The notes under the pieces are model-generated. The model was not told the origin of the DNA. It was given only the letters and a program-made list of their open reading frames with translations, and did not search any database. Below, one piece after another: positions 43,963 through 52,587 of a DNA stretch of 64,000 nt; within the stretch, counting starts at the first letter, position 1; each line of letters begins with the position of its first letter. The position numbers were made by a program, and so were the translations under genes. The stretch is from positions 4,588,001 through 4,652,000 of the forward strand of contig CALNYT010000002.1 of NCBI GenBank assembly GCA_942490885.1, read 5' to 3'. This DNA comes from Oceanirhabdus sp942490885. Its GTDB lineage: Bacteria; Bacillota; Clostridia; Clostridiales; Clostridiaceae.

Positions 43963-45054
43963 TTATTTTTTTAAATACGTCCAAACAAGAAATAATACCA
44001 TTATTATATCAAATAGTATCGCCCAATTTGCCTGTTTCTTTACTTTACCCTTCTTAAATATTGCCATAATAGCTAATATTAGTGACATGATAACACATAC
44101 TATAGTGATTATTGTAACTGTAGCTGGTTCATTAATCTTTGTCCATCCAAGTGAAAGTGGTAATTGACACATTCCTATTGTTGCTACTCCTAAACCAAAT
44201 AGCCCAAACCAATTAAATTCCTTTACTTTACCTACCTTTAATAACTTGAAAAGTTCATATGGATCACCTTCAAGTATTTCTTTTTCCTTTATTCCAAATG
44301 AATAACTTTTATTAGATAGAACAGATACAATTATTTCTCCATTCTCTGATTTTCCAACCACAACATTCTTTTTCTTAAATACATTTCTAACTATACCATT
44401 ATCTATTACCATATCGTCATTCTCATCTATACCAATACTTTTTACTCCCTTAATATTCTTTCTCATGGAGTAAACTTGTATGATTGGTGAAAATATACTC
44501 AGTATTCCCACCACTATAATAATAGTACCAAAAACTTTTGATTCCGCCAAAACACTAATAATTCCCATAGTTATTACTGCAAAGATGAAAACTATTAATG
44601 ACACCCTTGATAATTGCATCTTAAAGCTTCTTTTAAAATCATTTATAAATTTATTCTTAAACCTAACAATGTTTCTTATCTCATAAGTATCAACTTTATT
44701 AACTTCAACTTCTTTTTCTTCTGTTACTTTTTCTTCAACTTCGCTTACTTTAGTTTCTTCGTGATTTTGTATGATTTCTAGCTCACTCTTATCTTCTATT
44801 TCTTCTGTTTCTATTTTTTCTATTTCTTCCATGTCTTTTTCTTGTTTTTCTTCTTCCATCTCTTTCACATCTTTCTCCTCAATATTATCATTCTCCTCAG
44901 ATACTCTATCATCTGAATCAACTGACTTTTCTTCCCTTATTTCATACTCTATTTCTTTATTTTCTTCTTTTTTATATTCTTTATTCAAGCCTACTCTTAT
45001 ATTATTTATTTTAGATTTACATATATGTCCCTTCATTCGCTTCTCCCCTTCCAA
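43963..45054 (-). CDS. membrane protein with a long acidic N-terminal region, unknown
   Basis: The 363-residue protein has two parts. Residues of about 20-125 are almost wholly Glu, Lys and Val (repeats such as KEMEEEKQEKDMEEIEKIE), a probable disordered or coiled region. The C-terminal part has membrane helices near 150-165, 173-190, 285-305, 312-330 and 342-360, with a soluble loop between the second and third. I recognise no motif. A longer frame upstream would start at an ATG at 45054 with a weak site; MKGHICKSK at codon 7 is an alternative. Confidence 0.65.
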   Translation of the reverse strand: MEGEKRMKGHICKSKINNIRVGLNKEYKKEENKEIEYEIREEKSVDSDDRVSEENDNIEEKDVKEMEEEKQEKDMEEIEKIETEEIEDKSELEIIQNHEETKVSEVEEKVTEEKEVEVNKVDTYEIRNIVRFKNKFINDFKRSFKMQLSRVSLIVFIFAVITMGIISVLAESKVFGTIIIVVGILSIFSPIIQVYSMRKNIKGVKSIGIDENDDMVIDNGIVRNVFKKKNVVVGKSENGEIIVSVLSNKSYSFGIKEKEILEGDPYELFKLLKVGKVKEFNWFGLFGLGVATIGMCQLPLSLGWTKINEPATVTIITIVCVIMSLILAIMAIFKKGKVKKQANWAILFDIIMVLFLVWTYLKK

Positions 45055-45108
45055 GGCATGTACAAATACTCCTTATATTGATTATATCCAATTTTTTCAC
45101 ATAAATAA

Positions 45109-45148
45109 ACCACAAACATATTGATATACTTATCATATGTCTGTGGCT
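45109..45148 (-). terminator. terminator of the copper operon
   Basis: CCACA-GACATAT and ATATGTT-TGTGG form a stem with one internal mismatch on the minus strand, just after the HMA gene stop. Confidence 0.75.
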
Positions 45149-45161
45149 TTTACTCTAAATA

Positions 45162-45383
45162 TTAAATTTCACTTATTTCTGTTACATCATAACCAGCATC
45201 ATAAACTGCATCATAGGCTGCATCATTTATAACTTCATCATCTACAGAATCTGATACAGATATAATAGCTTCCCCCATTTTAATGTCCTCTACCTTAATT
45301 CCTTCAATACTCTCTAGTGCCCCTCTGACACGTCTCACACAAGAGCCTCACGTCATACCTTCGATTAATAACTTCATTTTCAT
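45162..45383 (-). CDS. HMA-domain copper-chaperone-like protein with in-frame TGA (candidate selenoprotein)
   Basis: A 74-codon frame follows copA by 44 bases. It reads MKMKLLIEGMT, then TGA (45348-45350), then GSCVRRVRGALESIEG and continues open to TAA. In HMA domains this place is GMTCxxC, so the TGA replaces the first metal-binding Cys. The next roughly 40 bases are unusually GC-rich for this genome and can fold with an upper stem GTGTC/GGCAC and an AGAGG loop 21 bases after the TGA, as expected of a bacterial SECIS element. The simplest reading is a selenocysteine-containing CopZ-like chaperone; the alternative is a nonsense mutation. The C-terminal tail (DAAYDAVYDAGYDV) is acidic. Confidence 0.7.
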
Positions 45384-45427
45384 TTGAAACACCATCCTTA
45401 ATAAATTTATTATAATTTAGTTAACAT

Positions 45428-47881
45428 CTAACTTGGTTTAAAGCCTTTTAATCTTAATGCATTTGAAACAACTGATACAGAACTTAAACTCATAGCGGCA
45501 GCTGCAAACATCGGATTTAATAATGGTCCTTCAAATATATGAAGCACTCCCATAGCTATTGGAATTCCCACAATATTATAAATAAATGCCCAAAATAAAT
45601 TCTGTTTTATATTTATCACTGTTTTCTTACTCAATTCTATTGCAGTTGGAACATCCATTAAATCGCTTCTCATAAGAACTATATCGGCTGATTCCATTGC
45701 CACATCCGTTCCTGATCCAATTGCTATACCTATATCAGCTTGTGCAAGAGCAGGTGCATCATTTATTCCATCTCCAACCATTGCAACTTTAGTGTTGTTC
45801 TGCTGTAGTTTTTTTACTTCCTCTGCCTTATGCTCTGGCAGAACTTCTGCAAGTACAGTTTCTATTCCCACTTGTTTAGCAATTGCATGTGCTGTTCTTT
45901 TATTATCTCCTGTAATCATGGCAACACCTATACCCATACTATGAAGTTTTTCTATTGCTCTTTTACTGCTTTCTTTCACAGTATCAGCTACAGCAATAAC
46001 ACCAGCTATTTTTTCTTCAATTGCAATATACATTGGGGTCTTACCTTGTGAAGCTAACTCTTCAGCTCTATCTTTTAGTTCTTCAACATCTATATTTCTA
46101 TCATTCATTAGCTTAATATTACCAAACAAAATACTTTTTCCATTAACTAAACCTTCAATACCATGACCAGGTATCGCTTTAATATCCTCGCCATTCCATA
46201 GTTCTATTTTCTTTTCACTAGCTTCTCTCACTATCGCTTCTCCTAAAGGATGCTCTGAACCTTTTTCAATTGAAGCTGATATTTTAAGAATCTCTTCATC
46301 TGAGTATTCTCCACGAGATATTATATCTGTAACTTTAGGTTTTCCTTCTGTTATAGTTCCGGTTTTATCAAATATTATATACTTTAATTTATGAGCGGTT
46401 TCAAGTGCTTCTCCACTCTTTATTAGCACACCATATTGAGCACCCTTACCTGTCCCAACCATTATAGCTGTAGGAGTTGCCAAGCCTAATGCGCATGGGC
46501 AAGCAATAACTAACACCGCTATGAATATCTTTAAGGCAAAGCTAATATCATTTCCTGCTATTAACCAAGCGATGCCGCTAATCACTGCAAGAGCTATTAC
46601 AATTGGTACAAAATATCCAGAAATAATATCTGCTAATTTTGCTATAGGAGCCTTTGAACCCTGAGCTTCCTCAACCAGTTTTATAATCTGAGCTAAAGCT
46701 GTATCTCCTCCAACTTTAGTTGCTCTATACTTTATTACTCCATTTTTATTTATGCTTGCTCCAATTACCTTACTATCAATACTCTTCTCTACTGGTATGC
46801 TCTCACCTGTGAGCATGGATTCATCAATACTAGTTTTTCCCTCAGTAATTACTCCATCTACTGGTAATTTTTCTCCTGGTTTCACCAAAATTATATCTCC
46901 AACTTCAACATCATCTATAGAAATCTCTTCTTCTATTCCATCTTTTATTATTATTGCAGTTTTAGGCTGAAGTCCCATAAGCTTTTTAATAGCTTCAGAT
47001 GTTTTACCTTTTGATCTAGCTTCTAAGGATTTTCCTAAAGTTATAAATGTTAATATTCCCGCTGCAGACTCAAAATATAGTTGCTTCACATATTCAGTAT
47101 TACCCAATGCTATCTGAATTACTGCATATATTCCATATAAATATGCAGCTGAACTACCAATAGCAATTAAAGTATCCATATTAGGACTTCTTCTGATTAA
47201 TGATTTAAACCCAATCTCAAAAAACTTTTTCCCTGCTATTAACACAGGTGTTGTTAATATAAGTTGAATTAAAGCAAAGCTCAATGGATTATGGTGAACA
47301 TCAATAATCTGAGGCAACTTAAGTCCTACCATATGTCCCATAGATATAATCATTAAAGGTATAGTAAATCCAAGTGAAATCTTAAATCTTCTCCAAAGGC
47401 TATTGATTTCTTTGTTTTTTTCCTCAGCATGAATATCCTCTTTTATCTCATTCACAGCCTCAAAGCCTGCTTTTTCTACTCTTTTTTTTACTTCGCTTAT
47501 TCTTACTATCTCAGGGTCATATGTTATAGTCATCTTCTCACTTGCAAGATTAACCTGACAAGAATTTATTCCATCCATCCTTGAAACAGTTCTTTCAACT
47601 GTTCTTGAACATGCAGCACAGGTCATTCCTTTTATAGAGAGAATTTTAACTTTCTCATCTTCTTTAGCTTTAAAACCAGCTTTTTCAACTCTTTCAATTA
47701 TATCTGTCTTTTTTAGAGTCTCAGTATCAAAGGATACAGTCATCTTGTTTGTGGCAAGATTTACACTTATCTCCTGTACACCTTTCATTCTTCCTACACT
47801 TCTCTCAATTGTCCTTGAACAAGCAGCACATGTCATTCCTTCAATGTTAAATGATTTTCTTTCTATATTGACTTTATCCAT
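45428..47881 (-). CDS. copA: copper-exporting P-type ATPase
   Basis: The 817-residue P1B-ATPase pumps Cu(I) out of the cell. Two N-terminal HMA domains each have GMTCAACSRT (near 14 and 81). The membrane metal site is CPC in VIACPCALGLATP, the phosphorylation site is DKTGT, and the hinge is GDGINDAP. The last helices carry the Cu(I)-type motifs YNIVGIPIA and MAAAAMSLSSVSVVSNALRL. It lies eight bases downstream of csoR and upstream of the HMA protein gene, forming one operon. Confidence 0.97.
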   Translation of the reverse strand: MDKVNIERKSFNIEGMTCAACSRTIERSVGRMKGVQEISVNLATNKMTVSFDTETLKKTDIIERVEKAGFKAKEDEKVKILSIKGMTCAACSRTVERTVSRMDGINSCQVNLASEKMTITYDPEIVRISEVKKRVEKAGFEAVNEIKEDIHAEEKNKEINSLWRRFKISLGFTIPLMIISMGHMVGLKLPQIIDVHHNPLSFALIQLILTTPVLIAGKKFFEIGFKSLIRRSPNMDTLIAIGSSAAYLYGIYAVIQIALGNTEYVKQLYFESAAGILTFITLGKSLEARSKGKTSEAIKKLMGLQPKTAIIIKDGIEEEISIDDVEVGDIILVKPGEKLPVDGVITEGKTSIDESMLTGESIPVEKSIDSKVIGASINKNGVIKYRATKVGGDTALAQIIKLVEEAQGSKAPIAKLADIISGYFVPIVIALAVISGIAWLIAGNDISFALKIFIAVLVIACPCALGLATPTAIMVGTGKGAQYGVLIKSGEALETAHKLKYIIFDKTGTITEGKPKVTDIISRGEYSDEEILKISASIEKGSEHPLGEAIVREASEKKIELWNGEDIKAIPGHGIEGLVNGKSILFGNIKLMNDRNIDVEELKDRAEELASQGKTPMYIAIEEKIAGVIAVADTVKESSKRAIEKLHSMGIGVAMITGDNKRTAHAIAKQVGIETVLAEVLPEHKAEEVKKLQQNNTKVAMVGDGINDAPALAQADIGIAIGSGTDVAMESADIVLMRSDLMDVPTAIELSKKTVINIKQNLFWAFIYNIVGIPIAMGVLHIFEGPLLNPMFAAAAMSLSSVSVVSNALRLKGFKPS

Positions 47882-47889
47882 ATTAACAC

Positions 47890-48159
47890 CTACTTTCCAG
47901 TAATCTTATTGATTATATTCATAACTTCATCTATTTTCTCATCTGCTCTATCATTATTCACAAATGCTGTTCTAACACAACAATTCATATGCTGTTTTAA
48001 TATAAGCATATTAGCTTTTTTTAAAAGACCTTGTGCAGCTATAATTTGATTTGAAATATCAACACAGTATCTCTCATCCTCAATCATCTTCATAATCCCT
48101 TCAATTTGCCCTTTGCAAGTCTTTAAAGATTGAAGTGCTTTCTTTTTTTCCTCATTCAT
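47890..48159 (-). CDS. csoR: copper-sensing repressor CsoR
   Basis: The 89-residue all-helical repressor has the Cu(I) ligand set Cys (ERYCVDIS near 32), His and Cys (LKQHMNCCVRTA near 57-62). I start at the ATG nine bases after GGAG; the TTG three codons upstream abuts that site. Copper binding releases it from DNA. Its target is probably the perfect inverted repeat at 48233-48255, upstream of its own operon with copA. Confidence 0.95.
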   Translation of the reverse strand: MNEEKKKALQSLKTCKGQIEGIMKMIEDERYCVDISNQIIAAQGLLKKANMLILKQHMNCCVRTAFVNNDRADEKIDEVMNIINKITGK

Positions 48160-48232
48160 GTATTTCAACTCCTATTGTGTTCTAAATTATGATTTTGCAT
48201 ATTAACATATTTGATACTTTATTTTTTATTTA

Positions 48233-48255
48233 CACCCCCCTACCCATGGGGGGTG
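48233..48255. promoter_or_regulatory. CsoR operator
   Basis: CACCCCCC-TACCCAT-GGGGGGTG is a perfect 8-bp inverted repeat of C/G runs, the form of CsoR sites, 74 bases upstream of the csoR start. The GC-rich run stands out strongly in this AT-rich DNA. Confidence 0.85.
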
Positions 48256-48418
48256 CTTTGATTATATTAAACTCCTTTTTCTTTATAATGTCAAGAAAAA
48301 GTTTAGTGTTTTACTCTGAATTAAGTTCATCCAAATACAATTATGTTAAATATTTGAAACATTTCTAGGTATTCAGTATAATTAAATAATACAATTTAAA
48401 CATATTTGTATATTCGTA

Positions 48419-48452
48419 TACCCTACATATTTGTATTTTAAATGCAGGGTAC
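48419..48452. promoter_or_regulatory. dyad upstream of the AraC/GyrI gene
   Basis: TACCCT(A)CAT (48419-48428) and ATG(C)AGGGTA (48442-48451) form an inverted repeat with a 13-base spacer, about 50 bases before the AraC gene. It is a possible operator or mRNA hairpin. Confidence 0.4.
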
Positions 48453-48498
48453 TTAAACATTACCTTTGTTAAAATTATATACGAAAGGGAGATGAACA

Positions 48499-49413
48499 AT
48501 GGAGTGGATTGATAGAATGACCGCAACGGTGGATTATATTGAGAATCATATGAAAGATGATATCATGTATGATGAAGTAGCAAAGATAGCTTGCTGTTCA
48601 ATGCATCAGTTTGGACGTGTTTTTTCTTACATTGTAGGTATATCTTTATCTGAATATATACGGCGTAGGCGTTTAACACTTTCAGCATTAGATTTACAAA
48701 GCAGCAATACTAAAGTTATTGATATTGCTATGAAGTACGGATATAATTCACCAGATGCATTCACACGTGCTTTTGTCAGAATGCATGGTGTAACTCCTAA
48801 AGAGGCGCGCACTTTGGGAGTAAAACTTAAAGCATATCCACGCATAGCCTTTCATATTACAATTAAAGGAGATGTTGAGATGGAATATCGTATCGAAGAT
48901 AAACAGGAAATTAAACTATTTGGAGTTGTTAAGAAGATAAAGAGACAATCAGCCAATACTACTGCAAATGACTGGAGAGAAACTTCAGTTGAATCTCAGA
49001 AGATATGGGATGAGTTTCTGGATGGTAGTTCTGAGCAGCAAGTTAGCCTTGATTACAAAATTGCTATTGATTATAAGCTTTACCGTGCACCAATGTATCA
49101 GATGGGCTTTACAAAAAATTTAGATAATGGAGAAACTTTGCTTGCCATTGGAGCTGAAGCAGATAAAAATGTTATTACTAATTTGGACACATACACTATC
49201 CCAGCTAGTAAATGGGCAGTATTTACTGCAAGAGGTAGTGTGAACGTTAAAGAGCATCCAATTAACTCTCTGTGGACAAGAATAACAACTGAATGGTTAC
49301 CAACAAGTGGATATAAAAGAGCAGCTGATTATGAGATTGAGGTTTACCCCTCAGGAGACTCAAATTCTGATGATTATACTTGTGAAATATGGATTCCTAT
49401 AACTAAAAAATAA
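48499..49413 (+). CDS. AraC-family regulator with GyrI-like effector domain
   Basis: The 304-residue protein has two helix-turn-helix units near the N-terminus (YDEVAKIACCSMHQFGRVFS and IDIAMKYGYNSPDAFTRAF, then HGVTPKEAR). The C-terminal part from about 120 is a GyrI-like/effector-binding domain, as in Rob and BmrR-type drug sensors. Such proteins bind cationic or hydrophobic ligands and often regulate efflux. It is a single gene with its own terminator and an AAAGGGAGA site. The ligand is unknown. Confidence 0.9.
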   Translation: MEWIDRMTATVDYIENHMKDDIMYDEVAKIACCSMHQFGRVFSYIVGISLSEYIRRRRLTLSALDLQSSNTKVIDIAMKYGYNSPDAFTRAFVRMHGVTPKEARTLGVKLKAYPRIAFHITIKGDVEMEYRIEDKQEIKLFGVVKKIKRQSANTTANDWRETSVESQKIWDEFLDGSSEQQVSLDYKIAIDYKLYRAPMYQMGFTKNLDNGETLLAIGAEADKNVITNLDTYTIPASKWAVFTARGSVNVKEHPINSLWTRITTEWLPTSGYKRAADYEIEVYPSGDSNSDDYTCEIWIPITKK

Positions 49414-49429
49414 AATATAATTAGATTTT

Positions 49430-49459
49430 TAAAACCACGGGCAATCCCCGTGGTTTTAA
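49430..49459 (+). terminator. terminator after the AraC/GyrI gene
   Basis: AAAACCACGGG and CCCGTGGTTTT form a perfect stem with a short loop. Confidence 0.9.
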
Positions 49460-49567
49460 TATTCATAGTAACCAACTATACTTCAATGTATTTGCTATAC
49501 CAATCACAAGTGATTTCAATAACCTTATTCCAATGATTTTGAATACCATGTTATGTATAAACAACAT

Positions 49568-49596
49568 AAAAGGGACTCCATTAAAAGAATCCCTTA
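49568..49596 (-). terminator. terminator after murA
   Basis: AAGGGA-TTC and GAG-TCCCTT pair on the minus strand, followed by TTATG. Confidence 0.6.
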
Positions 49597-49660
49597 ATAA
49601 GCATTATCTATAGATCAATAAAATGCAGATTTGCACGTGAGTAAAAATCACACACCGTTA

Positions 49661-49687
49661 TCAATTCTCAATTTTCCATTCTCAACT
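49661..49687. repeat. TTCTCAATTTTCCATTCTCAACT interspersed repeat
   Basis: It resembles the copy at 38784-38815 and is likewise preceded by a CACGTGAGT motif (49633-49641). It lies just past the murA stop, so it could contribute to 3' end formation. Confidence 0.55.
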
Positions 49688-49693
49688 ATGTTT

Positions 49694-50986
49694 TTAGGCT
49701 GTTTCTATTTCACACTCTTTTTTTTCCACATTTTCTTTATATTCAATTTTCCCACCTAAGCTTTGGAATACTTCAACAACATCTGGATAGCCTCTTTCAA
49801 GGTGTTCAATTCCAGTTATATATGTTGTACCTTCCGCCATCATACCTGCAATTATTAACGAGATTCCTGCTCTTATATCTGTAGCCTCTACCCAGTCTCC
49901 TTTAAGATTATGTTTTCCTGGAATAACAGCTCTTCCTTCTTTAATTATTATACCCGCCCCAAGTTTATTTAGTTCATGACAATGATTAAACCTATTAGGA
50001 TATATTTTTTCAGTAATTTGTGAATCATTATTTGCATTTATTAAAAGAGTCGTCATTGGCTGTTGTAAATCAGTTGCAAATGAAGGATACATCCCTGTTG
50101 TAACCTTAATTCCCATAGGCTGATTTATAACTTTATTCTTTATATAATCTTCTCCAATTTCAAATTCCATACCAGCTTCTTCAAGTTTACTAATCACAGA
50201 CATTAAATGCTCCGGAATTATATCTTTAACCTTAACACTTCCCCCTGTAGCACCTGCTGCAATTAATAATGAACCTGCTATCAATCTATCTGGTATAACT
50301 CTATGAGTGCAACCTCCAAGTTTCTCTACTCCATCTATTACTATTGTATCTGTTCCTGCACCTTTTATCTTCGCTCCCATTCTTGAAAGCATCATAGCAA
50401 GATCTACTACCTCTGGATCTCTAGCTGCATTTTTCAGTATAGTTCTTCCCTCTGCTAAAACTGAAGCCATAAGTATATTCATAGTAGCTCCGCTAGTTAT
50501 TACATCAAAATATATTTTATTCCCTATTAATTTTTTTCCTTCTTCTAAATAAACAACATAATGATCCTCTTTATATTGAATTTCCGCACCTAATGCTTGT
50601 AATCCTTTTACATGCTGTTCAATAGGTCTTGAACCAAAATTATCACCACCTGGATATCCTATTGAAACTCTTCCAAATCTATGAAGCAATGCTCCAATAA
50701 AATAATAGGAAGCTCTGTACCTTGAAGATTTAACTGGACAAATATCACCACTTAAAACTTCTTCACTATTTATATGTAATTTCCCATCTTTAGTCATATG
50801 TTTAATATTGATATCATCATATATATGTTTTATAACTTCTACATCTAGAATATCTGGAATATTTTCAAGAATAACACCCTCTCCAGACATGCATGCTGCT
50901 GCAAGTAACGCTAATGAACTATTTTTTGCTCCTGGCACCCCAATTTCACCATTAAGAACGCTGTTTTGCACCTCATATCTTCTCAT
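49694..50986 (-). CDS. murA: UDP-N-acetylglucosamine 1-carboxyvinyltransferase with Asp in the active-site Cys position
   Basis: MurA catalyses the first committed step of peptidoglycan synthesis: PEP transfer to UDP-GlcNAc. The 430-residue protein starts MRRYEVQNSVLNGEIGVPGA at the ATG after AAAGGAG. It has GAKNSSLALLAA, SRYRASYYFIG, RDPEVVDLAMMLSRMGA, PDRLIAGSLLIAAGA and FATDLQQPM, all typical. The loop normally reading GGCxIGxRP reads GGDNFGSRP, so the fosfomycin-reactive Cys is Asp. In other bacteria that change keeps activity and gives intrinsic fosfomycin resistance. It is monocistronic. Confidence 0.95.
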   Translation of the reverse strand: MRRYEVQNSVLNGEIGVPGAKNSSLALLAAACMSGEGVILENIPDILDVEVIKHIYDDINIKHMTKDGKLHINSEEVLSGDICPVKSSRYRASYYFIGALLHRFGRVSIGYPGGDNFGSRPIEQHVKGLQALGAEIQYKEDHYVVYLEEGKKLIGNKIYFDVITSGATMNILMASVLAEGRTILKNAARDPEVVDLAMMLSRMGAKIKGAGTDTIVIDGVEKLGGCTHRVIPDRLIAGSLLIAAGATGGSVKVKDIIPEHLMSVISKLEEAGMEFEIGEDYIKNKVINQPMGIKVTTGMYPSFATDLQQPMTTLLINANNDSQITEKIYPNRFNHCHELNKLGAGIIIKEGRAVIPGKHNLKGDWVEATDIRAGISLIIAGMMAEGTTYITGIEHLERGYPDVVEVFQSLGGKIEYKENVEKKECEIETA

Positions 50987-51132
50987 TAATAAGCTCCTTT
51001 CAAAACCCAACTTCATACTACATATTTTACTATTTTATATAAAACCCTTGATATAATCAATATTACTTGTAAAAATTTTTTTAAAAATTTTCAATTTCAT
51101 GAAAAATAAAAAGTTCAAATTTCTTCGCAAGC

Positions 51133-51159
51133 TAAAGAAGCTACATAGTAGCTTCTTTA
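51133..51159 (-). terminator. terminator of the thiC-purF operon
   Basis: TAAAGAAGCTAC-ATA-GTAGCTTCTTTA is a perfect 12-bp stem, with a T-rich flank on the minus strand. Confidence 0.8.
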
Positions 51160-51266
51160 AGTATATTTTTATTATATCATTTAAAAGATTTTTAAAAAGT
51201 TACAAAAATGATACAATTATGAGATTTTAGAATACTAACTATTACCCTGTATTATATCTGTTCAAA

Positions 51267-52586
51267 TTAATAACACTTTCTACATATTTCTATTTTTCCT
51301 AGGGCTATTTGAAATCCCTCTTTAGATAAATATTGAATTGAATCTACATCTAAATATTCTTTAATTTCATCTTCATTCATACTCCCACCTATAAGTTCTT
51401 CCTTTGTTGGTGTTGATATTCCAAGAACACATGGATTCTTTATAATTGGAGATGCTACTTTTAAGTGAATTTCCTTTGGGTGATATTTTCTTATCTGCTG
51501 TATCAATACTTTCATAGTATTTCCTCTTACTATCGAATCATCAATAAGAACAATACTTTTCCCTTTAAAAACCTCCCCAATGGGAATTAGCTTCTTTTGT
51601 ATATTCTCTGGCATCTTGCTCTTATCGTTATTAATGAAGGTCCTACCTATATATTGATTCTTAGCAAATCCAATTTCAAATGGTATTCCAGATTTCTTTG
51701 AGTAACCTAAGGCTGCTGGTATTCCTGATGATGGAACCCCTATAACCAAATCATATTCCTTATTATTACCCTCACTCCATAGCATTTCTCCTAAGGCTTT
51801 TCTTGCATTTATAATCCGTTGCCCTCCCAAAATTGAATCCTCTCTTGAAAAGTATATATATTCAAAAGAACACAGGGCCCCCTTCATCTCTTTAAAAGGG
51901 AATCTGCTACTTACCCCTTCATCAGATATTATTACCATCTCACCTTGTTGTACTTCTCTCTCTAACTCACCACCAATCGCATGAATAGAACAACTCTCCG
52001 ATGATAAAATATACTTTCCATCTAGATTCCCTAGTGATAATGGTCTTATACCTTTTGGATCTCTTACTGCTATAAGTTTTTCTTTCATTAACATCAAAAT
52101 TGCATATGAGCCATGTACTTCATTAAGCACCTCAATAAGGATATCCTCTATCTTTTTGCTTTCGCAAGAATTATTCATCCTCAATATTATACTCTTAAGT
52201 ATTTCCTTTGTATCATTTTCACATTCATAATCAAATGCAACATTCCCATTATGACATATAGCTATTCTATTATCCTTATCCACAAAGGGATGGGCATATT
52301 CTATGGAACTTTCACCCTTAGTAGAATATCTAACATGCCCAATAGCAGCTTTTACTATACTTCGGTCTTGATTATTCTCCTCGAAAACTCTTTGTACTAA
52401 ACCCATCCCTTTGTGACAATTTATCTCTCCATCTTCTACAAATGCAATTCCAGCACTTTCCTGACCTCTGTGTTGTAGATGATGAAGCCCCTCTATGACT
52501 AGGTGAGTGAGTATTTCATCATCTTCTTTGCTCCAAATCCCAAATACTCCACATTCCTCATTAATTTCTCTACTGTTTATCCACAA
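51267..52586 (-). CDS. purF: amidophosphoribosyltransferase
   Basis: PurF makes phosphoribosylamine from PRPP and glutamine, the first step of purine synthesis. The 439-residue protein begins with an 11-residue propeptide before CGVFGIW, whose Cys becomes the glutaminase nucleophile. It has HLQHRGQESAG, the PRPP loop IVLIDDSIVRGNT near 351, and a C-terminal CRKC plus CSFEYIYF and NPCVLG, matching the 4Fe-4S ligands of the B. subtilis-type enzyme. It is somewhat short at the C-terminus for that type. The TTG start follows the thiC stop by one base, so the two are translationally coupled. Confidence 0.95.
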   Translation of the reverse strand: MWINSREINEECGVFGIWSKEDDEILTHLVIEGLHHLQHRGQESAGIAFVEDGEINCHKGMGLVQRVFEENNQDRSIVKAAIGHVRYSTKGESSIEYAHPFVDKDNRIAICHNGNVAFDYECENDTKEILKSIILRMNNSCESKKIEDILIEVLNEVHGSYAILMLMKEKLIAVRDPKGIRPLSLGNLDGKYILSSESCSIHAIGGELEREVQQGEMVIISDEGVSSRFPFKEMKGALCSFEYIYFSREDSILGGQRIINARKALGEMLWSEGNNKEYDLVIGVPSSGIPAALGYSKKSGIPFEIGFAKNQYIGRTFINNDKSKMPENIQKKLIPIGEVFKGKSIVLIDDSIVRGNTMKVLIQQIRKYHPKEIHLKVASPIIKNPCVLGISTPTKEELIGGSMNEDEIKEYLDVDSIQYLSKEGFQIALGKIEICRKCY

Positions 52587-52587
52587 T

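Noticed and set aside
45428..47881. Possible further TGA-recoded codons in copA
   Set aside because: Both HMA domains have normal Cys codons and the frame is uninterrupted.
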